A stretch of 64,000 nt of DNA from Azospirillum sp. B21 (GTDB lineage: Bacteria; Pseudomonadota; Alphaproteobacteria; Azospirillales; Azospirillaceae). The stretch lies in NCBI RefSeq assembly GCF_008364825.1, contig NZ_VTTO01000003.1, positions 557,746 to 621,745 of the forward strand. Reading direction: 5' to 3'. Numbering within the stretch: the stretch's first letter is position 1; every line of letters starts with the position of its first letter. Shown here in pieces: positions 45,648-53,757 of this stretch. The translations under genes were made by a program, and so were the position numbers. Under the pieces are notes generated by a model that saw nothing but the letters and a program-made list of their open reading frames with translations, was not told where the DNA came from and did not search any database.

Positions 45648-46604
45648 ATGTTCCACCTCCGCCTCGTCCCCGACAACACCAAGATCCCCTTCATGAACGG
45701 CCGCATCGCCGGCCTGGTCGTGTCGGCGGTTTTGTCCCTCGCATCGGTATTCCTCTACTTCTATCCCGGCCTGAACTACGGCATCGATTTCCGTGGCGGC
45801 ATCGTGATCGAGGCGCGGACGCCGCAGGCGGCCGATTTCTCCTCCCTGCGCCACACCCTGACCGGCCTCGGCATGGGGCAGGTGGCGCTGCAGGAGTTCG
45901 GGTCGCCACAGGACGTGCTGATCCGCCTGGAACGCCAGCCCGGCGACGACGCCGCCCAGCAGGTCGCCGCCGACAAGGTGCGCAGCACGCTGGCTGAAAC
46001 CCTTCCCGGCACCCAGGTACGCCGGGTCGAGGCCGTCGGCGCTTCAGTCAGCGGTGAGCTGTTCGCCAACGGCATGCTGGCGCTCGGCCTCGCCATGCTG
46101 GCGATGCTGATCTACATCTGGTTCCGCTTCGAATGGCAGTTTGGCTTCGGCGCGGTGGTCACGCTGTTGCTGGACATCACCAAGATCATCGGCTTCTACG
46201 CGATCACCGGCCTCCAGTTCAATCTGGTGGCGGTCGCGGCGATCCTGACGATCATGGGCTATTCGGTGAACGACAAGGTCGTGGTCTATGACCGCATGCG
46301 CGAAAACCTGCGCATCTACAAGAAGATGCCGCTGCGCGACCTGATCGACCGGTCGATCAACGAGACGCTGAACCGCACGTTGGGAACCTCGATGTCCACC
46401 CTGCTGTCGATCATCCCGCTGGCGCTGTTCGGCGGCGAGGCTCTGCAGGATTTCGGCATCGTGCTGATCTTCGGCATCTTCCTTGCGACCAGTTCGTCGA
46501 TCTTCATCGCCGCCCCCATCTTGCTGTTCCTGGGCGAGAATCGCCTTCGCCGCGGCACGCCGACCGATGCGCCGGCCGCCGATACCCCGGCGGCAACGCC
46601 GTAA
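45648..46604 (+). CDS. secF: Protein translocase subunit SecF
   Basis: A 318-residue partner of SecD with six helices. The first periplasmic stretch GIDFRGGIVIEAR and GYSVNDKVVVYDRMRENLR and LFGGEALQDFGIV are family signatures. ATG 45648 has GAGAGG upstream. The C-terminus is a short Ala/Pro tail. Next gene (Mth938-like) is 31 bases on, same strand. Confidence 0.97.
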   Translation: MFHLRLVPDNTKIPFMNGRIAGLVVSAVLSLASVFLYFYPGLNYGIDFRGGIVIEARTPQAADFSSLRHTLTGLGMGQVALQEFGSPQDVLIRLERQPGDDAAQQVAADKVRSTLAETLPGTQVRRVEAVGASVSGELFANGMLALGLAMLAMLIYIWFRFEWQFGFGAVVTLLLDITKIIGFYAITGLQFNLVAVAAILTIMGYSVNDKVVVYDRMRENLRIYKKMPLRDLIDRSINETLNRTLGTSMSTLLSIIPLALFGGEALQDFGIVLIFGIFLATSSSIFIAAPILLFLGENRLRRGTPTDAPAADTPAATP

Positions 46605-46635
46605 AGTCGCGCGACAGACGTAAGGAGAAGGCAGC

Positions 46636-47013
46636 ATGGCCGACATCATGCCGATGATCCCGTCCGACCGTCAGGTCATCGACGGCTATGGTCCGGGACA
46701 GTTCTGCGTTTCCGGCCAGTGGCGCGTCGGCGCGGTCGTCGTGCTGCCCGACCGCACCCAGGCCTGGGAGGCGACCGATGCCGCTTCCCTGACCCTGGAG
46801 GATTTCGCCGTGGTGCTGGCGGCCGAGCCGAAGGTGGAAATTCTGCTGCTCGGAACCGGCCCGACCATGAAGATGCTCCCCAAGGCGCTTCGCCAGAGCC
46901 TGCGCGAGCAGGGCGTGGTGGTGGAGCCGATGGACAGCCGCGCGGTGTGCCGGACCTACAACGTCCTGCTGGCCGAAGGGCGACGGGTGGCAGCGGCGAT
47001 GCTGCCGGTCTGA
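46636..47013 (+). CDS. Mth938/NDUFAF3-like domain protein
   Basis: A 125-residue protein of the Mth938-like (DUF498) family: IDGYGPGQFCVSGQWRVGAV, PKVEILLLGTGPTMKMLPK and VVVEPMDSRAVCRTYNVLLA are typical. The mitochondrial relative NDUFAF3 helps assemble respiratory complex I, and the link of this gene with yajC-secD-secF is a recognised alphaproteobacterial feature. No membrane segment; cytosolic or peripheral. ATG 46636 has AAGGAG upstream. It is followed by a strong terminator. Confidence 0.88.
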   Translation: MADIMPMIPSDRQVIDGYGPGQFCVSGQWRVGAVVVLPDRTQAWEATDAASLTLEDFAVVLAAEPKVEILLLGTGPTMKMLPKALRQSLREQGVVVEPMDSRAVCRTYNVLLAEGRRVAAAMLPV

Positions 47014-47038
47014 GACTGGATCCTGCTCCGGAAACGAC

Positions 47039-47062
47039 AAAGGCGCCCTTTCGGGCGCCTTT
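47039..47062. terminator. Bidirectional terminator between Mth938 and sodB genes
   Basis: AAAGGCGCCC (47039-47048), loop TTTC, GGGCGCCTTT (47053-47062). It serves the plus-strand sec string and the minus-strand sodB gene that ends at 47089. Confidence 0.9.
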
Positions 47063-47088
47063 GCGTTTTCAACCCTCGACGGGAAGGC

Positions 47089-47682
47089 TTACGCAGCCAT
47101 CTGCTCGGCGGCGAAGTCCCAGTTGGCGAGGTTGTCGATGACGGCCTTCACGAAGTCGGCGCGGCGGTTCTGGAAGTCGACGTAGTAGGCATGCTCCCAC
47201 ACGTCGATGGTGAACAGCGGCTTGTGGCCATGCGCCAGCGGGGTGTCGGCGTTGCCGGTCTTGCCGATCTTCAGCTTGTCGCCGTCCAGGTACAGCCAGG
47301 CCCAGCCGGAACCGAACTGGGTCAGGGCGGCCTGGGTCAGCTCTTCCTTGAACTTTTCGACGCTGCCGAAGTCGGCGACGATGCGCTGCTCCAGGGCCGC
47401 CGGCATCTTGCCGCCGTCCTTCTTCAGGCACTGCCAGAAGAAGGTGTGGTTCCACACCTGGGCGGCGTTGTTGAAGATGCCGACCTTCGAAGCGTCGCCG
47501 ACCGAAGCCTTGATGACCTCCTCCAGGCTGGCATTGGCCAGCGGGGTGTCCTTGGTCAGGTTGTTCAGGTTGGTGACATAGGTCTGGTGGTGCTTGTCGT
47601 GATGCAGGTGCAGCGTCTCCGACGAGATGTACGGAGCCAGAGCGTCGTACGCATACGGAAGCGGCGGAAGTTCGAACGCCAT
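47089..47682 (-). CDS. sodB: Iron superoxide dismutase
   Basis: A 197-residue cytosolic enzyme turning superoxide to peroxide and oxygen. The four metal ligands are His27, His79 (QVWNHTFFW), Asp160 and His164 (DVWEHAYYV). AAQVWNHTFFW and FGSGWAWL favour iron over manganese as cofactor. ATG 47682 has AGAGAGGGTG upstream. It starts only 6 bases after the hpnE stop, so its own promoter must lie inside the hpnE coding end. Confidence 0.96.
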   Translation of the reverse strand: MAFELPPLPYAYDALAPYISSETLHLHHDKHHQTYVTNLNNLTKDTPLANASLEEVIKASVGDASKVGIFNNAAQVWNHTFFWQCLKKDGGKMPAALEQRIVADFGSVEKFKEELTQAALTQFGSGWAWLYLDGDKLKIGKTGNADTPLAHGHKPLFTIDVWEHAYYVDFQNRRADFVKAVIDNLANWDFAAEQMAA

Positions 47683-47688
47683 TTTAAT

Positions 47689-49089
47689 TCACCCTCTCTT
47701 CTTTGATTGTCCTTCCGGGCCGGGCCTTGCGAGCACGGCACCTCCGTCCGACCAAATAGGCCCATGACGGAAGCTTGTGAAGGCCGGAAACAGTCCCGAA
47801 CGCCGTATGGGGTTATTTCCGTTCGCCAAAGCGGCCTCCGCCGCCCGGTTGCCCGAGCGTACGGCAGCCTCCAACGTGGCTGGAAGTCCTGTTTCCGTCC
47901 AGTCTCCGGCCAGCGTCAGGTTACGCCAGCGGGTCCGCGGTCCCGGCCGGCGTGCGACCGATTCGGGCGACTGATCCGGCGTCGCCCGCCGCTCCTTGAC
48001 GACCCGATAGGGGCGAATCGGGGGGCCGAGTCGCTGGTCCAGACCAAGGTGCGGTGCGATTTCCACCCAAAGCGTCGCTGCGACCTCCTCGGCCGGACTT
48101 TCGGCCAGCGTGTCGGCGTCACTGACGGTGACGGACAGCAGGTCGTCGCGGGCGAACAGCCATTCCGCCGTCCCGCCGACCAGCCCAAGGAAGGGTAGGC
48201 CGCCGGGCAGCCGCAACGGGCCGTCCAGCCGGACATGCAGGTTGACGATGGCCGCACCCGGCGGCGGCACCGTCAGGCCGGGCACCAGCCGTTCCGCCGC
48301 CCAGGCCGGGGCGGCGACGATCACCTCGTCCGCTGGGCCGAGCGTCACGGCGCTGCCGCCCGCGGAGAAGCCGGTCACGCGGTCGCCGTCGAAGCTCAGC
48401 CCGTCCACCCGCGTGCCGAGATGCACGGCCGCACCGGCCGCATGCAGGCGGGCAAGCGCCGGATCGACGAATGCGGCGGACAGGCCGCGCGGGGTCAGAA
48501 TCGGGCGGCAGGCCGCCTCGCCGCTCAGCAGTGTCTCGCGCAATACCGCGCCGAACAGGCGGGCGGAGACGCGCTCCACCGGTCCGTTGAGGGCGGAGAC
48601 CGCCAGCGGGCGCCACAGCGGCTCGAACAGCCGGCCATCGGGCCGCAGCCGGTCGGCGACCGACCGGTCCTTGCCGGCGGTCAGGCAGCGCAAGGCGGCG
48701 ATGTAATCGAGGGGCCGGCTGCCAGGGACCCGCCGCGCCGGATCGAACAGCCACAGCCCGCCGGGCCGCAAAGTCCAGGAAGCGCCGTCACGCAGGTCCA
48801 GGAAGGGGAAGGCGGCCGGGCGGATCTCATCCAGGGCATCGGCACCGCCGGTGCGGCGGGCATAATCGAGGAGATCCCGATTGCCGCTGAGCACCATATG
48901 GCTGCCATTGTCGATGGAGCGGCCGAGCGTGGCGTCGTGGAAGCTGCGGCAGCGTCCCCCGGCCTGCGGAGCCTGCTCGTAGACCACCACCCGCCTGCCG
49001 GCCTCCACCAGCCGGACGGCGGCGGCCAGCCCGGCCAACCCGGCGCCGATCACATGGGTGGTATGGGAGACGGTCTGGGAGGCAGTCAT
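47689..49089 (-). CDS. hpnE: Hydroxysqualene dehydroxylase HpnE
   Basis: A 466-residue FAD enzyme, last of the three-step route from farnesyl diphosphate to squalene via hydroxysqualene. The dinucleotide motif is HVIGAGLAGLAAAVRLVEAG, then GGRCRSFHDATLG and, near the C-terminus, LTLAGDWTETGLPATLEAAV. Adjacent to hpnD with no gap between stop and start. The C-terminus runs on ~40 residues past the FAD motif with an odd sequence (NPIRRSGLFPAFTSFRHG) that reaches the sodB leader, where homologues would usually have ended. Confidence 0.93.
   Translation of the reverse strand: MTASQTVSHTTHVIGAGLAGLAAAVRLVEAGRRVVVYEQAPQAGGRCRSFHDATLGRSIDNGSHMVLSGNRDLLDYARRTGGADALDEIRPAAFPFLDLRDGASWTLRPGGLWLFDPARRVPGSRPLDYIAALRCLTAGKDRSVADRLRPDGRLFEPLWRPLAVSALNGPVERVSARLFGAVLRETLLSGEAACRPILTPRGLSAAFVDPALARLHAAGAAVHLGTRVDGLSFDGDRVTGFSAGGSAVTLGPADEVIVAAPAWAAERLVPGLTVPPPGAAIVNLHVRLDGPLRLPGGLPFLGLVGGTAEWLFARDDLLSVTVSDADTLAESPAEEVAATLWVEIAPHLGLDQRLGPPIRPYRVVKERRATPDQSPESVARRPGPRTRWRNLTLAGDWTETGLPATLEAAVRSGNRAAEAALANGNNPIRRSGLFPAFTSFRHGPIWSDGGAVLARPGPEGQSKKRG
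47753..47781 (-). promoter_or_regulatory. Candidate sodB promoter inside the hpnE 3' end
   Basis: On the minus strand TTCACA (47776-47781), a 17-base spacer and TATTTG (47753-47758). It lies 71 bases ahead of the sodB ATG and within the unusual C-terminal coding extension of hpnE. The -10 box is weak. Confidence 0.35.
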
Positions 49090-50013
49090 TCAGGTGGCCG
49101 GCGGCAAGCCGAGCATGCAGCGCGCCGCCACCCAAGCGCTTTCCCGCCGCCCGACCCGGACACGGGCGTTCAAGTCACGCCAGCCGGCCGCGCGCAGGCG
49201 CCGCAGCAGCCGGTGATACAGCACCATCATCGCCGTCGCCGCCCACAGCGAGCCCCGCGCCTGCCCGCCGATCGCCGCCCTGGCCTCGGCAAAGCGGGCC
49301 TCGGCGAGGTCCGCCAGCGCCTCGCAGGCCTGCGGCAGGGAGTGGTGCGCCAACACCTCCGCCGGCCGGTCGCCGGTGATGCCGGCAGCCAGCAGAAGCT
49401 CCCGCGGCAGGTAGAGCCGGTCGAGTTCGGCATCCTCGGCCAAGTCGCGCAGGATGTTGGTGAGTTGCAGGGCTTCGCCCAGCGCGAGGGCGAATCGCTC
49501 GGTGGAAGGATCGGCGCGGTCGAAGACGCGGATGGCCAGCATGCCGACCGCACCGGCGACGCGGCGGCAATAGAGGCGCAGGGTGTCGAGGTCGGGGGCG
49601 CGCATGCCGCCGGACTCCTCGCCCGCGACATCCATGGCCATGCCGTCGATCAGCGCCTCGAACTCCGCCCGCGGCAGGCCGTAGCGCTCGATGGCGCCCT
49701 TCAGCGCGGCGGTGAGCGGACCGTTGGGGGCGCCACCGACATACAGGTCGCGGATGCCCCTGCGCCAGACGTCGAGCGCCGCACGCTTGACGGCGGGCTC
49801 CCCAGGTTCGTCGGCGATATCGTCGATGCGGCGGCAGAAGGCATAGATGGCGAACATCGCCGCCCGCTTGGATGCGGGCAGCAGACGCATCGGCCAGTAG
49901 AAGGTGCTGCCCGATTTGGCCGTGACGGCGGACGCCGTATCGGAAGCCTTCTTGTCCGGCAATGTCGTGGACACCGGTTCCAGCGGGGCCGTCTCCAGCG
50001 GCGGAGGGGTCAT
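49090..50013 (-). CDS. hpnD: Presqualene diphosphate synthase HpnD
   Basis: A 307-residue squalene/phytoene-synthase-fold enzyme making presqualene diphosphate from two farnesyl diphosphates. Both Asp-rich motifs are present: CRRIDDIADEPG and NILRDLAEDAELDRLYLP. Three in-frame ATGs lie at 50031, 50022 and 50013; the last is preferred because AGGA sits eight bases before it. Middle gene of hpnC-hpnD-hpnE. Confidence 0.92.
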   Translation of the reverse strand: MTPPPLETAPLEPVSTTLPDKKASDTASAVTAKSGSTFYWPMRLLPASKRAAMFAIYAFCRRIDDIADEPGEPAVKRAALDVWRRGIRDLYVGGAPNGPLTAALKGAIERYGLPRAEFEALIDGMAMDVAGEESGGMRAPDLDTLRLYCRRVAGAVGMLAIRVFDRADPSTERFALALGEALQLTNILRDLAEDAELDRLYLPRELLLAAGITGDRPAEVLAHHSLPQACEALADLAEARFAEARAAIGGQARGSLWAATAMMVLYHRLLRRLRAAGWRDLNARVRVGRRESAWVAARCMLGLPPAT

Positions 50014-50031
50014 CTGTCGCATCCTGGGCAT

Positions 50032-50071
50032 TGCACGTCGTGACGTGCTTGGCGGTGCACGTCGTGACGTG
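50032..50071. repeat. Duplicated palindrome between hpnC and hpnD
   Basis: TGCACGTCGTGACGTG occurs at 50032-50047 and 50056-50071, a 24-base period. Each copy holds CACGTC-GT-GACGTG, a 6-base inverted repeat with a 2-base centre. It looks like paired operator sites or a stable double hairpin just ahead of hpnD. Confidence 0.7.
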
Positions 50072-50083
50072 TGGCCCGGGAGT

Positions 50084-50956
50084 TTATGCGGCGGAGAAGC
50101 TCCGCGCCAGCCCCCGCGCCACCGCCGCCAGCTTGTGGTGAGCGCCCAGCGTGACCTTCGCCTTCATCGGATCGCGCGCCTTCAGCCGCCGCGACAGCGA
50201 TTCGGCGAGACTGAGGATCACCGCCGCCTCCATCCGCAGACCGCGGTGCTGGATCAGGCCGGGCAGGGCGGCGGCGCGTTCCAGCAGCCGGTCGGTATGC
50301 TCCAGCGCCTGATCGAAGATGGCGCGCATGCGGACGTCGCTCTCGCACTCGACCAGACGCTCGACGCTGATGCCGGCGTCGTCGAACCAGACCAGCGGGA
50401 TGTAGCAGCGGCCGAGCTGGGTCCAGTCCTCCCGCGCGTCCTGCAGATGGTTCAGCACCTGCAATGCGGAGCAGAGCGCGTCGGAGGCCGGCCCCGCGGC
50501 CACCCCCTCGCCATGCAGCTCCAGCAGGTAGCGGCCGACCGGGTTGGCGGAGAAGCGGCAATACAGCAGCAGGTCGCTCCAGCTGTGGCAGCGGGCGCCG
50601 ACCGCGTCGCGGCGGAAGGCACGCAGCACCTGCCGGGCATGGCGGTCGCTGACACCGGTCTTCTGCAGGCTCTCGCGCAGCTCGGTCGCCGGCTTGAGGT
50701 ATGCGTGCTTGGCCTGGCCGGAGGTCAGCGCCCGTTCAAGCGCCTCAAGATAGGCCAGCTTGGTCTCCGGCTCGAGATCGGGATCGTCGGCGATGTCGTC
50801 GGCCAGCCGCACGAAGCGGTAGAAGGCGATCACATGCGGGCGCAGATGTTTCGGAATCAGGCGGGAGGCGACCGGGAAATTCTCCCCCGTCTCGTCCTTG
50901 CGGGCGACCGGGCCGGTCTTGCGGGGCTTCGTCGGGGCGATGTTGAAATCCGTCAT
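50084..50956 (-). CDS. hpnC: Hydroxysqualene synthase HpnC
   Basis: A 290-residue relative of HpnD that converts presqualene diphosphate to hydroxysqualene. First Asp-rich motif VRLADDIADDPDLEPE and second LNHLQDAREDWTQLGR are intact; GENFPVASRLIPKHLRPHV is the family N-terminus. ATG 50956 is clear. It is the first gene of the hpnC-D-E order, divergent from the NDUFAF6-like gene, whose start is 124 bases away. Confidence 0.92.
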   Translation of the reverse strand: MTDFNIAPTKPRKTGPVARKDETGENFPVASRLIPKHLRPHVIAFYRFVRLADDIADDPDLEPETKLAYLEALERALTSGQAKHAYLKPATELRESLQKTGVSDRHARQVLRAFRRDAVGARCHSWSDLLLYCRFSANPVGRYLLELHGEGVAAGPASDALCSALQVLNHLQDAREDWTQLGRCYIPLVWFDDAGISVERLVECESDVRMRAIFDQALEHTDRLLERAAALPGLIQHRGLRMEAAVILSLAESLSRRLKARDPMKAKVTLGAHHKLAAVARGLARSFSAA

Positions 50957-51079
50957 GGGATCCCTGCCTGCTGCGCGTCGGGGCTGGCGATGCGACCTTG
51001 TGTGCTTCATATAGGCGTGGCAACAGGCTTTGGCCCGTCCTTCCGTCGATCCTCCCCACATTTTCCAATCAGGCATCCC

Positions 51080-51934
51080 ATGGTGAAGGCTGCGACCGAC
51101 CTGTCCTATTGCGGACGGGAGGTTCGGAAATATGACAACGACCACTTTCTGGCAGGTCTGTTCGTTCCCGCCGACAGGCGCGAGGCGATGTTCGCACTCT
51201 ACGCCTTCAACCTGGAGATCGCGAAGACCCGCGAGGTCGTCAGCGAACCGATCCTGGGCCAGATGAGACTTCAATTCTGGCGTGACGGCATAGAGGCCGT
51301 CTATGAGGATGGACCCGTACCCCGCCATGGCGTGATGGATCCGCTTGCGGAAGCCGCGCGCGGGCTGGGGCTGAGCCGCGCCCTGTTCGACCGGCTCATC
51401 GACGCGCGGGAAGCCGACCTGGACGACACGCCGCCGGCCGACCTGACCTGCCTCGTCAACTATGCCGAGGTGACCGGGGCGCCGCTCGTCCAACTGGCCC
51501 TGGAAATCCTGGGCGTGCGGGACGGTGAGGCGATGCAGGCCGGGCGCCACGTCGGCATCGCCTACGCCCTCGCCGGCATCCTGCGCGCGGCGCCCTTCCT
51601 GGCCCGCCAGCATCGCCAGCGCCTGCCGGAAGACCTGATGCAGCGCTATGGCGCCAAGAGCGAGGATCTGTTCGCCGGCCGCTCCACCCCGGAACTGCGG
51701 GCGGTGGTGAATGAGGTCGCCGACGTTGCGCACGGGCATCTGGCCGAGGCGCGCGCCCTGCGCCGTCAGGTGCCGAAGGCGGCGGTGCCGGCGCTGCTGC
51801 CGGCCACGCTGGCCGACCTGCATCTGGGCGTGATCGCGCGGGAGGGGAACGACGTGTTCGCCCCGCGCGTGCTGCTGCCCAATCCGTTCCGGCAGATGAA
51901 GCTGGGCTGGGCGGCGATGCGCGGGCGCTACTGA
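51080..51934 (+). CDS. Squalene/phytoene synthase-fold protein, NDUFAF6-like
   Basis: A 284-residue protein of the squalene/phytoene synthase superfamily, but both Asp-rich catalytic motifs are missing: the region reads FNLEIAKTREVVSEPILGQM and YALAGILRAAPFLARQHRQR. This loss is typical of the NDUFAF6-like branch, a complex I assembly factor in mitochondria, so an assembly or scaffold role is more likely than prenyl synthesis. Start ATG 51080 has CAGG upstream. It is divergent from hpnC and converges on trmFO. Confidence 0.82.
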   Translation: MVKAATDLSYCGREVRKYDNDHFLAGLFVPADRREAMFALYAFNLEIAKTREVVSEPILGQMRLQFWRDGIEAVYEDGPVPRHGVMDPLAEAARGLGLSRALFDRLIDAREADLDDTPPADLTCLVNYAEVTGAPLVQLALEILGVRDGEAMQAGRHVGIAYALAGILRAAPFLARQHRQRLPEDLMQRYGAKSEDLFAGRSTPELRAVVNEVADVAHGHLAEARALRRQVPKAAVPALLPATLADLHLGVIAREGNDVFAPRVLLPNPFRQMKLGWAAMRGRY

Positions 51935-51956
51935 CGCCCGCGCGCCATCACGCCGG

Positions 51957-53300
51957 TCAGTCCTTCAGCCAGCTGTCGAGGTCGGCCAGTGCCCGGCGGG
52001 TGTAGGCAAGCTTGCGGTCGCGGCCGCGGATCTTGTCGTCCACCGGCGGGAACAGGCCGAAATTGACGTTCATCGGCTGGTAGGTCTCGGCCTCCGCCCC
52101 GCCGGTGATGTGGCCGAGGATGGCACCGAGCGCCGTGGTGACCGGCGGCCCGCTGATTTCCTGACCCAGACGTTCCGCCGCGGCGAAGCGGCCGGCGAGC
52201 AGGCCGACAGCCGCGCTCTCCACATAGCCCTCGCAGCCCGTGACCTGCCCGGCGAAGCGCAGGCGGGGCAGCGACTTCAGCCGCAGGGCGCCGTCGAGCA
52301 GGCGCGGGCTGTTGAGGAAGGTGTTGCGGTGCATGCCGCCCAGCCGGGCGAACTCGGCATTCTCCAGGCCGGGGATCATGCGGAAGATGCGCGCCTGTTC
52401 GGCATGGCGCAGCTTGGTCTGGAAACCGACGAGGTTGTAGAGGGTGCCCAGCGCATTGTCCTGGCGCAGTTGGACCACTGCATAGGGGCGGCGTTCCGGC
52501 TTGTGCGGGTTGGTCAGGCCGACCGGCTTCATCGGGCCGTAGCGCAGGGTGTCGACGCCGCGCTCCGCCATCACCTCGATCGGCAGGCAGCCTTCGAAGT
52601 AGGGGGTGTTCTTCTCCCACTCCTTGAAGTCGAGCTTCTCGCCCTCGATCAGCGCGGCGATGAAGGCGCGGTATTCGTCCTTCTCGAAGGCGCAGTTGAT
52701 GTAGTCCTTGCCGGTTCCGCCGGGGCCGGGTTTGTCGTAGCGCGACTGGAACCACGCCTTCGACAGGTCGATGCTCTCCAGATAGACGATGGGGGCGATG
52801 GCATCGAAGAAGGCCAGCGACTCCTCGCCGGTGTGGTCGCGGACGGCTTCGGCCAGGGCGGGGGAGGTGAGAGGGCCAGTGGCGACGATGACGCTGTCCC
52901 ACTCCTCCGGCGGCAGGCCGGCGACCTCCCCGCGCTGCAGGGTGATCAGCGGATGTGAGCCGATAGCCTCCGTCACCGCATCGGCGAAGCCGTCGCGGTC
53001 CATGGCGAGCGCGCCGCCGGCCGGCACCTTGTGCGCGTCGGCACAGCGGAGGATCAACGAGCCGCAGCGCCGCATCTCCTCGTGCAGCAGCCCCACCGCA
53101 TTGTATTCGGCGTCGTCCGAGCGGAAGGAGTTGGAGCAGACCAGCTCCGCCAGCTTGTCGGTATCGTGGGCCTCGGTCTTGCGGACAGGCCGCATCTCGT
53201 GCAGCACGACTGGGACGCCACGCGAGGCGAGTTGCCAGGCGGCTTCCGATCCGGCGAGACCGCCGCCGATGACGTGGACGGGGCGAAGGGTGTCGGTCAT
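51957..53300 (-). CDS. trmFO: tRNA (uracil-54-C5)-methyltransferase, folate-dependent
   Basis: A 447-residue FAD enzyme that makes ribothymidine at tRNA position 54 using methylenetetrahydrofolate. FAD motif [16 protein letters not shown], the catalytic-region Cys in [17 protein letters not shown], and [17 protein letters not shown] are all diagnostic. ATG 53300 is clear. Its 3' end is 22 bases from the convergent NDUFAF6-like gene. Bacteria with TrmFO lack the SAM-type TrmA, so this should be the only route here. Confidence 0.96.
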   Translation of the reverse strand: MTDTLRPVHVIGGGLAGSEAAWQLASRGVPVVLHEMRPVRKTEAHDTDKLAELVCSNSFRSDDAEYNAVGLLHEEMRRCGSLILRCADAHKVPAGGALAMDRDGFADAVTEAIGSHPLITLQRGEVAGLPPEEWDSVIVATGPLTSPALAEAVRDHTGEESLAFFDAIAPIVYLESIDLSKAWFQSRYDKPGPGGTGKDYINCAFEKDEYRAFIAALIEGEKLDFKEWEKNTPYFEGCLPIEVMAERGVDTLRYGPMKPVGLTNPHKPERRPYAVVQLRQDNALGTLYNLVGFQTKLRHAEQARIFRMIPGLENAEFARLGGMHRNTFLNSPRLLDGALRLKSLPRLRFAGQVTGCEGYVESAAVGLLAGRFAAAERLGQEISGPPVTTALGAILGHITGGAEAETYQPMNVNFGLFPPVDDKIRGRDRKLAYTRRALADLDSWLKD

Positions 53301-53500
53301 TGAGACGATATTCCAGACAAAAGACTGCGGATGATTCGCGCGCAATCTAGGCTGTCTGCTGTCAAAACGACAGTCCTCAAACGGCGGCATGCCAACACAG
53401 ATCGGCCGGCCCCCACAAGGAAGGCCGGCCGCAAGTCGATCAGGAGTCAGTCAGAACATCAAATCTGCCAGAACGGTGTACCGCCAGGACGAGCGGAGGC

Positions 53501-53695
53501 TCACTCGCTCTTGGTCGTCGTGCTGCGTTCGATGGTGGTGGCGCCGGACGGGGCCGGGGTCACGGTGGTCGAACCGTAGCTCGGCGTGGTGGTCGTGGTG
53601 GTCGTCGTGCTGGTGGTGGAGCCGTCGGAGCCGCAGGCGGCCAGCAGCAGCGCGGCCCCCAGGGCGGTGCCCACACCGGTCAGAATCGTCTTCAT
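53501..53695 (-). CDS. Small Thr/Ser-rich lipoprotein, unknown function
   Basis: A 64-residue precursor with signal peptide MKTILTGVGTALGAALLL and lipobox LLAAC. The mature part is only about 43 residues, almost all Thr, Ser, Gly and Pro (a run of eight Thr), with no family I know. AGAGG precedes the ATG. Flanked by trmFO and uvrA on the same strand. Such short tethers are usually outer-membrane lipoproteins. I infer no role. Confidence 0.72.
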   Translation of the reverse strand: MKTILTGVGTALGAALLLAACGSDGSTTSTTTTTTTTPSYGSTTVTPAPSGATTIERSTTTKSE

Positions 53696-53757
53696 GCGCC
53701 TCTTCTCCCATGCAGTGCGAACTCTGCAGGGGAGAACACGGCGCAGCTTGCGTTTGT

